Origin: Cetobacterium somerae ATCC BAA-474
Lineage (GTDB): Bacteria > Fusobacteriota > Fusobacteriia > Fusobacteriales > Fusobacteriaceae
Assembly: GCF_000479045.1 (NCBI RefSeq)
Contig: NZ_KI518060.1
Location: 1-57,869, forward strand
Reading direction: 5' to 3'
Length of the DNA stretch: 57,869 nucleotides
The notes beneath the pieces were generated by a model, which searched no databases, was not told the DNA's origin, and worked only from the letters and a program-made list of their open reading frames with translations. The stretch's first letter is position 1. Every line of letters starts with the position of its first letter. Positions 44,356 through 53,730 of this stretch are shown piece by piece. Both the position numbers and the translations under genes were made by a program.

Positions 44356-44385
44356 GCGTGTTGGGGTACACAATACGCTTTTTTA
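44356..44385 (+). terminator. Terminator after secG
   Basis: GCGTGTTG (44356-44363) pairs with CAATACGC (44371-44378), with one wobble, followed by a T run. Confidence 0.75.
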
Positions 44386-44409
44386 TTTTAAAAAATAGGT
44401 TGTGATTAA

Positions 44410-45639
44410 ATGCAAAGTATATTTGGTGGAAATTTTGAAGATGCAAAACCTCTATCTACTCGTTTAAGGCCTCAGAAGTTTGTAGATTTTAAAGGGCAAG
44501 AAAAACTTCTAGGAAAAAATGGTGTTCTTAGAAAAATAATAGAGGGTAAATCTTTATCTAATATGATTTTATATGGACCATCAGGCTCTGGAAAAAGTTC
44601 ATTGGGTGAAATAATATCTAAAGAGTTAAACTATAATTTTGAGACTTTAAATGCAACAGTAGCAAGTTTAAATGATTTAAGAGAGATTGTAGAAAAAGCT
44701 AAAAGAAATTTAGAGTTATATGGGAAAAGAACAATTTTATTTTTAGATGAAATTCATAGATTTAATAAAACTCAACAAGATGCGTTATTGTCTTATACAG
44801 AGTCAGGAATATTAATTTTAGTTGGAGCTACTACTGAAAATCCTTATCATAGTCTAAACAATGCACTATTATCAAGGTGTTTAATCTTTGAATTTAAACC
44901 TTTAACAAGAGATAATATAAGAGAGATTTTAATAAAAGGTGAAAATTTATTAAATTTACAACTTCCCGAAGAGGTAAGAGATGTTATTTTAGATATTTCT
45001 CAAGGAGATAGTAGAGTAGCTTTAAATTACTTAGAATTATATAAAAATAGTTGTATGGGATACTCTAAAGAAGAGATAATAGATATTTTCAGAGAAAGAA
45101 AAGCCTCTTATCATAAGGAAGAGGATAAATATAATATAATTTCAGCTATGATAAAAAGTATAAGAGGAAGCGATCCAGACTCAGCAGTATATTGGTTAGC
45201 AAGGCTTCTTCATGGTGGAGAGGATCCACGATATATAGCAAGAAGAATATTTATCCATGCAAGTGAAGACATTGGTATGGCTAATCCAGAAGCTATGTTA
45301 ATAGCAAATAGTGCTATGAATGCAAGTGAAAAAATAGGAATGCCAGAAATAAGGATAATTTTATCTCAGGCAGTTATTTATTTAGCAATATCAACAAAAA
45401 GTAATTCAAGCTATATGGCAATAGATAAAGCTTTAAAAGATATAGAGGATGGAGACTTAGAACCGGTTCCAATACATATAGGGACTGGAGCGGTAGGATA
45501 TAAATATCCTCATAATTATGAAAATAATTTTGTGGAGCAAAAATATAGAGCAAATAGAAAAAAATACTATATTCCAGGAAATAACAGAAATGAAAAACTA
45601 ATTGAAGAAAAATTAGATAAATTATGGAAATTAAAATAA
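44410..45639 (+). CDS. rarA: Replication-associated recombination protein RarA (MgsA)
   Basis: A 409-residue clamp-loader-like AAA ATPase. Motifs are LSTRLRPQKFVDFKGQEKLLG (N-terminal), Walker [15 protein letters not shown] near 53, Walker B ILFLDEIHRFNKTQQDALLS near 114 and the C-terminal domain YKYPHNYENNFVEQKY. RarA acts at stalled forks and interacts with SSB. The gene is 13 bases before hisS. Confidence 0.93.
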   Translation: MQSIFGGNFEDAKPLSTRLRPQKFVDFKGQEKLLGKNGVLRKIIEGKSLSNMILYGPSGSGKSSLGEIISKELNYNFETLNATVASLNDLREIVEKAKRNLELYGKRTILFLDEIHRFNKTQQDALLSYTESGILILVGATTENPYHSLNNALLSRCLIFEFKPLTRDNIREILIKGENLLNLQLPEEVRDVILDISQGDSRVALNYLELYKNSCMGYSKEEIIDIFRERKASYHKEEDKYNIISAMIKSIRGSDPDSAVYWLARLLHGGEDPRYIARRIFIHASEDIGMANPEAMLIANSAMNASEKIGMPEIRIILSQAVIYLAISTKSNSSYMAIDKALKDIEDGDLEPVPIHIGTGAVGYKYPHNYENNFVEQKYRANRKKYYIPGNNRNEKLIEEKLDKLWKLK

Positions 45640-45652
45640 TTGAGGTGATAAA

Positions 45653-46894
45653 ATGAAGCTAATTAAAGCGGTTAGAGGAACTAAAGATATATTTGGAGAT
45701 GAAGGAATAAAGTATGACTATATAACGAGGACAGCTCAAGAGTTTTTTGGGAATTATGGGTACTCAATGATAAAAACTCCTATATTTGAAGAAACAGATC
45801 TTTTTAAAAGAGGAGTAGGAGAGGGAACAGATATCGTTGAAAAAGAGATGTATACTTTTCAAGATAGAGGAGAAAGAAGTATCACTTTAAGACCAGAAGG
45901 AACAGCAGCTGTTGTAAGATGCTATTTAGAAAATAAGATATACGCGAAAGAGGAAGTTTCAAGATATTTTTATGCAGGGTCTATGTTTAGATATGAAAGA
46001 CCTCAAGCAGGAAGACAAAGAGAGTTCAATCAAATAGGTGTAGAAGTTTTAGGTGAAAGCTCACCGATTTTAGATGCAGAAGTAATTGCAATGGGATATT
46101 CTTTTTTAAGTAAAATCGGAGTTACTGATTTAGAAGTAACTATAAATTCTGTAGGAGAAAAAGAAAGCAGACAGAGATATAGAGAAACTCTTTTAAACTT
46201 TTTAGAACCAATGAGAGAAGAGCTTTGTGATGATTGTAAAATGAGAATGGAGAAAAATCCACTTAGAGTTTTAGATTGTAAAGTAGATAAATGTAAAGAG
46301 TTAACAGCTGATGCACCAATTATAACAGACTCTTTATCAGTAGAAGAAAAAGCACACTATGAAACAGTGAAAAAATATTTAACATTATTTAATGTAAAGT
46401 ATAAAGAGGATCCAAGACTAGTTAGAGGATTGGATTATTATTCAAGTACAGTTTATGAGATTGTGACAAATAAATTAGGATCACAAGGAACTGTTTTAGG
46501 TGGAGGAAGATATGATAATCTTCTAAAGCAACTTGGAGATAAAGAGATACCTGCATTTGGATTTGCAGCAGGAGTTGAAAGAATCATGATGCTTTTAGGT
46601 GAGGATTTCCCAAAAAGAGAGTTAGATGTATATATAGCTTGGTTGGGAGAAGCTACTATGGATTCTGCATTTAAGTTAGCTAATGATTTAAGACTTTTTG
46701 GAAAATCTGTTGTAATAGATTATGCTTCAAAAGGAATGAAAGCTCATATGAAAAAAGCTGATAGAGTTGGAGCAAAAAATGTTATTATAATAGGTGAGGA
46801 TGAGATGAATAAAGGTGTTGTTATGCTAAAAGATTTCATCAATAGAACTCAAGAAGAAGTAAGTATAGAAAATATAAAAAATATATTAAAATAA
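45653..46894 (+). CDS. hisS: Histidyl-tRNA synthetase
   Basis: A 413-residue class II synthetase of normal length. It has the N-terminal [11 protein letters not shown], motif 2 segment [20 protein letters not shown] near 123, and the histidine-specific motif [13 protein letters not shown] near 258; the C-terminal 90 residues form the anticodon-binding domain. It charges tRNA-His. AspS follows 16 bases later in the usual pair order. Confidence 0.96.
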   Translation: MKLIKAVRGTKDIFGDEGIKYDYITRTAQEFFGNYGYSMIKTPIFEETDLFKRGVGEGTDIVEKEMYTFQDRGERSITLRPEGTAAVVRCYLENKIYAKEEVSRYFYAGSMFRYERPQAGRQREFNQIGVEVLGESSPILDAEVIAMGYSFLSKIGVTDLEVTINSVGEKESRQRYRETLLNFLEPMREELCDDCKMRMEKNPLRVLDCKVDKCKELTADAPIITDSLSVEEKAHYETVKKYLTLFNVKYKEDPRLVRGLDYYSSTVYEIVTNKLGSQGTVLGGGRYDNLLKQLGDKEIPAFGFAAGVERIMMLLGEDFPKRELDVYIAWLGEATMDSAFKLANDLRLFGKSVVIDYASKGMKAHMKKADRVGAKNVIIIGEDEMNKGVVMLKDFINRTQEEVSIENIKNILK

Positions 46895-46910
46895 TAGAAG
46901 GAGAAAAGCG

Positions 46911-48695
46911 ATGACGTATTATAGAACTCATAACTTAGGGGAATTAAGAGCTTCAAATATTGGTGAAACAGTTACTTTATCTGGATGGGTTGATACAAAA
47001 AGAGACTTAGGTGGATTAACATTTATCGATTTAAGAGATAGAGAAGGAAAAACACAAATAGTTTTCCATACAGATGTAGCAGAAGTTTCAGTTGTAGAAA
47101 GAGCACAAAAATTAAAAAATGAATCAGTTATAAAGGTTGTAGGAGTTGTAAAAGAAAGACAAAGCAAAAATGCTAATATTCCTACTGGTGATATTGAAGT
47201 ATTTGTAACAGATTTAGAAGTTTTAAATAACTGTGATGTTTTACCATTCCAAATATCTGGAGATGAAAATTTAAGCGAAAATATAAGATTAAAATATAGA
47301 TATTTAGATTTAAGAAGATCTCAAATGACTAGAAATCTAAAAATGAGACATAAAATGATTATGTCAATAAGAAACTATATGGATGAAAAAGGATTCCTAG
47401 ACGTAGATACTCCAATTTTAACAAAGTCAACACCAGAGGGAGCAAGAGACTTCTTAGTTCCAAGTAGAATTAATCCAGGAGATTTCTATGCTTTACCACA
47501 ATCACCTCAATTATTTAAGCAATTATTAATGATTTCTGGAGTAGAAAAATATTTCCAAATTGCTAAATGTTTTAGAGATGAAGATTTAAGAGCTGATAGA
47601 CAACCTGAGTTTACTCAGTTAGATATCGAAATGTCTTTCATAGAGCAAAAAGATATTATGAATGAGATAGAGGGATTAGCTAAAAGAGTATTTAAAAATG
47701 TAACAGGAGAATCAGCTGATTACGAATTCCCAAGAATGCCTTATGCAGAAGCTATGGAAAGATTTGGTTCAGATAAACCTGATACAAGATTTGGTGTTGA
47801 ATTAAAAGATTTAACAGATATAATGGCAACTTGTGGATTCAAAGGATTTAAAAGTGCAGTAGAAGCTGGTGGAATCGTTAAAGCAGTTGTAGCTCCAGGA
47901 GTTGCAGAGCAATTCTCAAGAAAAATTTTAACTGAATATGAAGATTATGCAAAAACATATTTTGGTGCAAAAGGAATGGCTTGGATAAAGTTAACAGAAG
48001 AGGGAGTTAATTCCCCAATAGCTAAGTTCTTTACTGAAGAAGAGATGAATGCAATCATAGCTAGAACTGAAGCAAAAGTTGGAGATGTAATAATGATTGT
48101 AGCAGATAGAGCAAAAGTTGTGTATGGAGCTTTAGGTGCTGTAAGATTAAAGTTAGGAAAAGAATTAGGATTGATTAATAATGATGAATTTAAATTCTTA
48201 TGGGTAGTAGATTTCCCTATGTTCGAATATGATGAAGAAGAGCAAAGATATAAGGCTCAACATCACCCATTCACATCAATAAAAGCTGAAGATATGCAGT
48301 TATTCTTAGATGGAGAAATGGATGAAGTTAGAACTAACTCATACGACTTAGTATTAAATGGATCTGAAATTGGTGGAGGATCAATAAGAATATTTAATCC
48401 TGAAATTCAAAGTAAAGTATTTGAAAAGTTAGGTTTATCTAAAGAAGAAGCACAAGAGAAGTTTGGATTCTTTGTGGATGCATTTAAATATGGAGCACCA
48501 CCACATGGAGGATTAGCTTTTGGTATTGATAGATGGTTAATGGTAATGTTAAAAGAGCAATCAATAAGAGATGTAATCCCATTCCCTAAAACAAATAAAG
48601 GTCAATGTTTAATGACAGAAGCACCAAGTAAAGTTGATGATAAGCAATTAGAAGAGCTTTATTTAGATTCAACATATAATTCAGAAATAGTTTAG
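46911..48695 (+). CDS. aspS: Aspartyl-tRNA synthetase (bacterial type)
   Basis: A 594-residue enzyme of bacterial length: an N-terminal OB anticodon-binding domain (1-110), class II core with [25 protein letters not shown] near 219, a GAD insertion (about 290-420) and C-terminal [14 protein letters not shown]. It charges tRNA-Asp. I cannot tell if it is discriminating or also charges tRNA-Asn. It ends the rarA-hisS-aspS run; the region after it holds the 6S-like RNA. Confidence 0.96.
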   Translation: MTYYRTHNLGELRASNIGETVTLSGWVDTKRDLGGLTFIDLRDREGKTQIVFHTDVAEVSVVERAQKLKNESVIKVVGVVKERQSKNANIPTGDIEVFVTDLEVLNNCDVLPFQISGDENLSENIRLKYRYLDLRRSQMTRNLKMRHKMIMSIRNYMDEKGFLDVDTPILTKSTPEGARDFLVPSRINPGDFYALPQSPQLFKQLLMISGVEKYFQIAKCFRDEDLRADRQPEFTQLDIEMSFIEQKDIMNEIEGLAKRVFKNVTGESADYEFPRMPYAEAMERFGSDKPDTRFGVELKDLTDIMATCGFKGFKSAVEAGGIVKAVVAPGVAEQFSRKILTEYEDYAKTYFGAKGMAWIKLTEEGVNSPIAKFFTEEEMNAIIARTEAKVGDVIMIVADRAKVVYGALGAVRLKLGKELGLINNDEFKFLWVVDFPMFEYDEEEQRYKAQHHPFTSIKAEDMQLFLDGEMDEVRTNSYDLVLNGSEIGGGSIRIFNPEIQSKVFEKLGLSKEEAQEKFGFFVDAFKYGAPPHGGLAFGIDRWLMVMLKEQSIRDVIPFPKTNKGQCLMTEAPSKVDDKQLEELYLDSTYNSEIV

Positions 48696-48730
48696 TTATA
48701 AAAAATATACTATTCATAAGGATTTTTTAA

Positions 48731-48759
48731 TTGAAAAAATAATATAGAAGTGATATAAT
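48731..48759 (+). promoter_or_regulatory. Strong promoter of the 6S-like RNA
   Basis: TTGAAA (48731-48736), 17 bases ending in TGA, TATAAT (48754-48759). It predicts a start near 48766, exactly where the base-paired RNA structure begins. Confidence 0.8.
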
Positions 48760-48765
48760 TGTCTT

Positions 48766-48996
48766 AAGAATAAATATTTCTGGTCTACTCGCTATTATCT
48801 GGAGGTTTTGGGCCTAAGGTCGCTATTGGGATTGGCGCTGTTATTTATAGTTCAGAAAAGTCACGGAAACCCTTGTTTCACGGACCCTGTGTATAGATAA
48901 TATCTGGTTACCACTTATAAGAAATGGCGACCAAAACCGTAAGGAAGGCGGTAGACTGGAGTTATTCTTTTTAGGACTTTCGAGTCCTTTTTTTTT
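48766..48996 (+). ncRNA. ssrS: Long rod-shaped structured RNA, probable 6S RNA
   Basis: The 324-base gap between aspS and argS holds an unusually GC-rich, non-coding stretch with its own strong promoter and its own terminator, so it is a stable RNA. Its ends pair: 48766-48773 with 48962-48969, then 48780-48788 with 48951-48959, 48790-48792 with 48948-48950, and further inward 48804-48811 with 48931-48938, leaving an internal loop of 11 and 9 bases like the 6S central bubble. The size (about 205 bases to the stem end) and rod shape fit 6S RNA, the regulator of RNA polymerase holoenzyme. It does not match tmRNA, RNase P, SRP RNA or a T-box by motif. A leader controlling argS is the alternative. 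Confidence 0.62.
48973..48996 (+). terminator. Terminator of the structured RNA
   Basis: AGGACT-TTCG-AGTCCT with a UUCG tetraloop and eight T residues. It stands 24 bases before argS, leaving no room for a separate argS promoter after it. Confidence 0.9.
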
Positions 48997-49019
48997 ATTT
49001 CACGATGAAAGGAGAATAA

Positions 49020-50732
49020 ATGTTAACTATTGAAAAACAAATAGAAATAATTTTATTAGAAACAGTAAATAATCTTTATCCAGATAAAGATTTAAAACCA
49101 ATAGAGATAACTGTAGCAACAAATGAAAAATTTGGAGATTTTCAATCAAATTTTGCTATGATGAATTCTAAAATAATTGGTGGTAATCCAAGAGCTATTG
49201 CTGAGAATGTTGTAAATAACATAGTTGAAAATAGTGTAATTGATAAAATAGAGATTGCAGGACCAGGATTTTTAAATATATTTTTAAAAGATTCATATTT
49301 AGGAGATTTAGTTAAAAAGATTTCAAAAGAGGATTATGAATTTAAAGGACTTAATATAGAAGGAGATGTAATAATAGATTACTCTTCGCCGAATATAGCA
49401 AAAAGAATGCATATTGGTCACTTAAGATCAACTATAATCGGAGATTCGATTAAAAGAATGTATAAGTATTTAGGTTATAATGTTGTGGCAGACAATCACA
49501 TTGGAGATTGGGGAACTCAATTTGGAAAACTGATAATAGGATACAGAAACTGGCTTAATCAAGAGGCTTATAAAGAAAATGCTATTGAAGAATTAGAAAG
49601 AGTTTATGTTGAGTTTACAAGACAAAGTGAGGAAAATCCAGAACTTGAAGATCAAGCTAGAGAAGAGTTAAAAAAACTTCAAGATGGTGATAAGGAAAAT
49701 TATAGATTATGGCAAGAGTTTATAAAAGTTTCTCTAGATGAATATGCAAAGTTATATAATAGAATGGGAATAAACTTTGATACATATTATGGTGAATCTT
49801 TTTATCATGATTTAATGCCAGGAGTAGTTGAAGAGTTAGAAAATAAGAAAATAGCAGTTGAAGATCAAGGAGCAAAAGTTGTATTTTTCCAAGAGGAAGA
49901 GAAACTACATCCTTGTATTGTTCAAAAGAAAGATGGAGCATTTTTATATGCAACTTCAGATATAGCAACTGTTAAATTTAGATTAGCTAATTATAATGTA
50001 AATAAATTAATATATGTAACAGATGAGAGACAGCAAGATCACTTTAGACAATTTTTTAGAATTACAGATATGTTAGGATGGAATGTTGAAAAGCAACATG
50101 TTTGGTTTGGAATAATGAGATTTGCTGATGGTGTGTTCTCTACTAGAAAAGGAAATGTAATTAGATTAGAGGAACTTTTAGATGAAGGTAAGAGAAGAGC
50201 TTATGAAATTGTAAATGAGAAAAATCCAGAATTATCAGAAGAGGAAAAAGATAATATAGCAGAAGTTGTAGGAACAGGAGCTATAAAGTATGCTGATTTA
50301 TCACAAAACAGACAAACAGCAGTTATTTTTGAATGGGATAAAATTTTAAGCTTTGAAGGAAATACGGCTCCATATTTACAATACTCTTATGCAAGAATTA
50401 AATCTATATTAAGAAGAGCAAAAGAGCAGAATAAAGATGTTAAAGAGGATGTTATAATAAAGTTTGTAGATAAAACAGAAAGAACTTTAGCTCATCATTT
50501 AACACAATTCCCAGGAGTTATATTGAAAGCAGCTGATAGTTGTAGACCAAATTTAATAGCTGATTATTTATTTGAATTATCAAAAAAATTCAATAGCTTC
50601 TACAATGCATGTCCAATATTAAATCAAGAGGATGAAATTTTATATTCAAGATTGTTATTAGCTGAAAGAACAGCAGCAGTATTGAAAGAAGGATTGAATA
50701 TTTTAGGAATAAATACATTAGAGAGAATGTAA
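49020..50732 (+). CDS. argS: Arginyl-tRNA synthetase
   Basis: A 570-residue class I synthetase. It has the N-terminal Add1 domain, the HIGH signature in SPNIAKRMHIGHLRSTIIGDS near 125, the KMSKS-like segment FSTRKGNVIRLEELLDEG near 378, and a DALR-type anticodon domain at the C-terminus ending INTLERM. It charges tRNA-Arg. It has an AAGGAG site but no own promoter between the RNA terminator and the start codon, so it may depend on read-through. Confidence 0.96.
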   Translation: MLTIEKQIEIILLETVNNLYPDKDLKPIEITVATNEKFGDFQSNFAMMNSKIIGGNPRAIAENVVNNIVENSVIDKIEIAGPGFLNIFLKDSYLGDLVKKISKEDYEFKGLNIEGDVIIDYSSPNIAKRMHIGHLRSTIIGDSIKRMYKYLGYNVVADNHIGDWGTQFGKLIIGYRNWLNQEAYKENAIEELERVYVEFTRQSEENPELEDQAREELKKLQDGDKENYRLWQEFIKVSLDEYAKLYNRMGINFDTYYGESFYHDLMPGVVEELENKKIAVEDQGAKVVFFQEEEKLHPCIVQKKDGAFLYATSDIATVKFRLANYNVNKLIYVTDERQQDHFRQFFRITDMLGWNVEKQHVWFGIMRFADGVFSTRKGNVIRLEELLDEGKRRAYEIVNEKNPELSEEEKDNIAEVVGTGAIKYADLSQNRQTAVIFEWDKILSFEGNTAPYLQYSYARIKSILRRAKEQNKDVKEDVIIKFVDKTERTLAHHLTQFPGVILKAADSCRPNLIADYLFELSKKFNSFYNACPILNQEDEILYSRLLLAERTAAVLKEGLNILGINTLERM

Positions 50733-50736
50733 AACT

Positions 50737-50765
50737 AAAACCAGTGTGAGAGCACTGGTTTTTTT
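50737..50765 (+). terminator. Terminator after argS
   Basis: AAAACCAGTG (50737-50746) pairs with CACTGGTTTT (50753-50762), with a T run. Confidence 0.9.
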
Positions 50766-50837
50766 ATAAAAAAGAATAAGAGAAAAACTAAGTATAACAA
50801 GATTAGATAGTAAGAATTTGTAATACGAGGTGAAAGA

Positions 50838-52007
50838 ATGGAGTGGATTTATCTTTTTTATAATGTTACTGTAGAGGTTTTTTATAAAGTTGGTGTTTTT
50901 GTATCAATATCTTTATTATTAATTGGTTTAATAGATTACAAATTTAATGGAATAATAATAAAACTATTAGAAAAAGATAGGAAAAATCAAGTTTATTTTT
51001 CAGCATTATTAGGGTTAGTTCCAGGTTGTGGAGGGGCAATAGTTGTAGTTCCAATGTATATTTTAGGAAAAGTAACTTTTGGAAGTTTAGTTGCAGCTTT
51101 TATAACAACAATGGGAGATGCTGCCTTTATTTTAATTGTGGGAGATATAACTGCATACTTTAAAGTATTAATAATAAGTGGAATAACTGGAGTAATTTGT
51201 GGTTTATTTATAGATTATTTTAAGATTGGTGAAAATATAGTTATAAATAAAAATAAGCAAATGGAAAAAGGGAAGGACTATGTAAATGAAGAGAGTGGAC
51301 ATAAACATCACAAACATATAGCTCATAAACAAGGAGATATAGTTGATAAAGTTTTACATAGAAGAACAGATTTTAAATATGTATACTTAATGACTCATAA
51401 TATATGGTACAAAATATTTTGGCTTTTGGTAATAATCTCTTTTCCTTTTGCTTTGGAGCATTTATTAGATGCTCATACACATGAAAATCATTTTATAATT
51501 GAGTATATGAATATAAGTGGTAGTATAGGAACGATTTTATGTATTTTATATACTTTATTAAGTAGAAAAGGAATACAGGGCAGTAACTTTGACAAAACTG
51601 AAAGTAAATTAGGATCAATAAAAGAAACTTTAATACACACAGCAGAAGAAGTGGCATTTTTAGTAAGTTGGGTTTTTGTGGCATTTTTAGGGTATGAGAT
51701 ATTATTGAGATATATAGGTGGAGCTGAAGGCTTAAAACTATTTTTAGAAAACAAGGGTTTTTTAGTAGTAATCGGGGCAGTCATTATCGGGTTAATACCA
51801 GGTTGTGGACCTCAAATATTATTAGCTGCTATCTATATATCAGGTGGAATTCCATTTTCAGCGTTGGTAGCTAATGCAATTTGTAATGATGGAGATGCAT
51901 TATTTCCATTGTTAGCGTTAAGTAAAAAGTCAGCTTTACTAGTTACCTTATATAATGTAATTCCAGCTTTATTAATTGGAGGTTTTTTATATTTATTAGA
52001 AACTTAA
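50838..52007 (+). CDS. Putative heavy-metal exporter, ArsP_2/10TM family
   Basis: A 389-residue membrane protein with about ten hydrophobic helices in two related halves. GLVPGCGGAIVVVPMYI near residue 59 and GLIPGCGPQILLAAIYI near 318 are matching helix-breaking PGCG motifs, each followed by a GDA segment (93 and 352), so the halves are an internal repeat. A histidine-rich loop (GHKHHKH, HTHENH) lies between about 154 and 217. This matches the putative 10TM heavy-metal or manganese exporter family. Histidine-rich loops suggest zinc or a similar divalent ion, but the substrate is not established. Single gene with GAGGTGAAAG as ribosome binding site. Confidence 0.7.
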   Translation: MEWIYLFYNVTVEVFYKVGVFVSISLLLIGLIDYKFNGIIIKLLEKDRKNQVYFSALLGLVPGCGGAIVVVPMYILGKVTFGSLVAAFITTMGDAAFILIVGDITAYFKVLIISGITGVICGLFIDYFKIGENIVINKNKQMEKGKDYVNEESGHKHHKHIAHKQGDIVDKVLHRRTDFKYVYLMTHNIWYKIFWLLVIISFPFALEHLLDAHTHENHFIIEYMNISGSIGTILCILYTLLSRKGIQGSNFDKTESKLGSIKETLIHTAEEVAFLVSWVFVAFLGYEILLRYIGGAEGLKLFLENKGFLVVIGAVIIGLIPGCGPQILLAAIYISGGIPFSALVANAICNDGDALFPLLALSKKSALLVTLYNVIPALLIGGFLYLLET

Positions 52008-52036
52008 AAAGCAGATGGTTATAGACCATCTGCTTT
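52008..52036. terminator. Terminator between metal exporter and the 107-residue gene
   Basis: AAAGCAGATGGT (52008-52019) pairs perfectly with ACCATCTGCTTT (52025-52036), 5-base loop; symmetric, serves the convergent genes. Confidence 0.8.
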
Positions 52037-52042
52037 ATTAGT

Positions 52043-52366
52043 TTAAATTTCATCTAAAAAATCTTCTAATGAAACTAAAGGTTCTAGAAGTTCTAAATAA
52101 TTTTTATTTGTAGTAGTAGTTACTCGATTAATTTTTATAAGATCTTTATCTGCTAAGATAGAGGCGTTTTCATTTATTTCATTTAAAGAATAGTCTTGTA
52201 AAAGATTCTGTAAGTCAATTGTTGTTAAGATTTTTTTTTGTAGTTCTTTTGTGCTTCCATTAGCCATACATCCAAGAGTTATAATCTCTTTTTCTTCAAA
52301 GATATCTCCTTGAGAATGAAACTTTAGAAGTTCTCTAAAAATTTTGTCTTGCAGTAATTTGTTCAT
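52043..52366 (-). CDS. Unrecognised 107-residue protein
   Basis: I do not recognise this protein. It is helical and acidic, with no membrane segment or signal peptide; it has short Leu-rich stretches (KLLQDKIFRELLKFHSQ at the start, LLEPLVSLEDFLDEI at the end). The start is ATG at 52366, eight bases after AGGAG; an ATG three codons earlier touches that site. It is downstream of the methyltransferase gene by 20 bases, so the two are probably co-transcribed. Confidence 0.68.
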   Translation of the reverse strand: MNKLLQDKIFRELLKFHSQGDIFEEKEIITLGCMANGSTKELQKKILTTIDLQNLLQDYSLNEINENASILADKDLIKINRVTTTTNKNYLELLEPLVSLEDFLDEI

Positions 52367-52386
52367 AAAAATCATCTCCTGATATA

Positions 52387-53589
52387 TTATTTTTTAAAAT
52401 AATTTTTAAGTAAACTATCTAAAAGCGGATTAACACCTAAAAATTGTAAGTATCTATTATATTCTTTTCTTTTTTCTTCTAGTTTCTCTTCTGAAGGAGA
52501 ACCTAAAATAGCCTTGATTAGAATATTTTTAGGAGTATGTTCCATATCTATGAATTCCATAACTTTTGTATTATAACCACAAAGTTCTAAAGAAAGAGCT
52601 CTTAGAGCATCTGTGGCTAAAGAACTAAATCGTTCTTGTAAAATACCATGATTCCCAAAAGGCGATAGAACTCCTTTTAATTCTGTTGTTGGGGATTTAT
52701 CTATTTTTTGATTTATTTCTGACTGGCAGCAAGGTACAGCTAAAATAGCTTTAGCACCTAATTCTAATCCTTTAAGAATAGAGTAGTCAGTAGCATTATT
52801 ACAAGCATGTAGTGAGAATATTAAGTCAACATCTTTAAAAATATCAAAATCTTTAATATCTCCTTTTAAGAACTGTAAATTATTAAAGTTTAAATCTTTA
52901 GCAATGATATTACAATGGTTAATAACATCCTCTTTTAAATCTAAGCCGATAACATCAATATTTAAATTTTTAATATTTTTTAAATAATGATACAAAGCAA
53001 AAGTTAAGTATGATTTACCACATCCAAAATCAATTATTTTCATTGAATTACCAATAAGTTTTTTTTCTTGTAACTCTTTTAGTGTATCTTCAATAAATTC
53101 TAAATATCTGTTTATTTGTCTAAATTTATTAAATTTTTCTTTACTAACTTTTCCGGCTTCAGACATAACTCCAAGTCTAATTAAAAATGGGATAGGTGTG
53201 TTATCTTGTAAAATATAATTTTTTTGTTTATTGTGTGAAAGTTCTAATATTTTACTTTCAGTATTTTTTCTTTTTATAGAAAAACCTTTTTTATTTTGTA
53301 AAACTTGAATCTCTTGATTAGATGTAACTATTAAAATTTGTTTAAATGTATCAATAATTTCATCCAAAATGTTAAAGCTATCAGCTAAAAGTTCATTTTT
53401 ATGAAAAGCCTTATTATTTGCAAAACTTTCGAACTGTATAAAAAAATCTTCTTTTATTTGAACAGGTTTTAAATTTATTTTTTTATAAGAACTTTCTTTT
53501 GTAGGATTTGAAAAAATTCCTTTTATAAAATTATTATCATTAATACTATCTTTAAAAATATTTAAAATATCATTTTTTAGGTATTTCAT
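52387..53589 (-). CDS. SAM-dependent methyltransferase (Methyltransf_32-like)
   Basis: A 400-residue protein with a class I methyltransferase core in its second half: MKIIDFGCGKSYLTFALYHYL near residue 185, VIGLDLKEDV near 213, and LIFSLHACNNATDYSI near 258. The HACNxAT segment and its long N-terminal extension resemble Methyltransf_32 proteins linked to rRNA/tRNA methylation. The substrate is unknown. The N-terminal 170 residues are lysine-rich and could bind nucleic acid. ATG start with AAGGAG; a small unknown gene follows in the same direction. Confidence 0.72.
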   Translation of the reverse strand: MKYLKNDILNIFKDSINDNNFIKGIFSNPTKESSYKKINLKPVQIKEDFFIQFESFANNKAFHKNELLADSFNILDEIIDTFKQILIVTSNQEIQVLQNKKGFSIKRKNTESKILELSHNKQKNYILQDNTPIPFLIRLGVMSEAGKVSKEKFNKFRQINRYLEFIEDTLKELQEKKLIGNSMKIIDFGCGKSYLTFALYHYLKNIKNLNIDVIGLDLKEDVINHCNIIAKDLNFNNLQFLKGDIKDFDIFKDVDLIFSLHACNNATDYSILKGLELGAKAILAVPCCQSEINQKIDKSPTTELKGVLSPFGNHGILQERFSSLATDALRALSLELCGYNTKVMEFIDMEHTPKNILIKAILGSPSEEKLEEKRKEYNRYLQFLGVNPLLDSLLKNYFKK

Positions 53590-53652
53590 ATTAAACTCCT
53601 TATTTTCAATAATCTATATTATACTCTGTAAGAGAAAAATATTCAAAAAATT

Positions 53653-53682
53653 TTTGACAAAAATGTCAAATTATGGTATTTT
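53653..53682 (+). promoter_or_regulatory. Promoter of the metal ATPase gene with an overlapping inverted repeat
   Basis: TTGACA (53654-53659), 17 bases, extended TGG-TATTTT -10 (53677-53682). The -35 lies in a 7-4-7 repeat (TTTGACA...TGTCAAA, 53653-53670), which may bind a regulator. Confidence 0.6.
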
Positions 53683-53691
53683 AGAATCATA

Positions 53692-53715
53692 GATATAGGG
53701 GGTATAGGTATATCA
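53692..53715 (+). promoter_or_regulatory. CsoR/RcnR-like G-tract operator candidate
   Basis: ATAGGGGGTATAGGTAT follows the predicted transcription start. An A/T-flanked run of five G residues is the hallmark of CsoR/RcnR-family operators, which respond to copper, nickel or other metals. It lies directly before a metal-transporting ATPase, making metal-induced expression likely. The regulator is not in the window. Confidence 0.5.
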
Positions 53716-53730
53716 ATATAAGGAGATGAA

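Noticed and set aside
48766..48996. tmRNA, RNase P RNA or SRP RNA in the aspS-argS gap.
   Set aside because: The conserved motifs of each (tmRNA acceptor/tag, RNase P GAGGAAAGTC-type core, SRP GGAAGGAAGCAGC-type loop) are absent. A partial AAGGAAGGCGG similarity to SRP is not enough.
48696..49019. T-box leader for argS or tRNA-like element.
   Set aside because: No T-box sequence (AGGGTGGNACCGCG type) and no cloverleaf. The stems pair the 5' and 3' ends of the RNA, which fits an independent RNA better.
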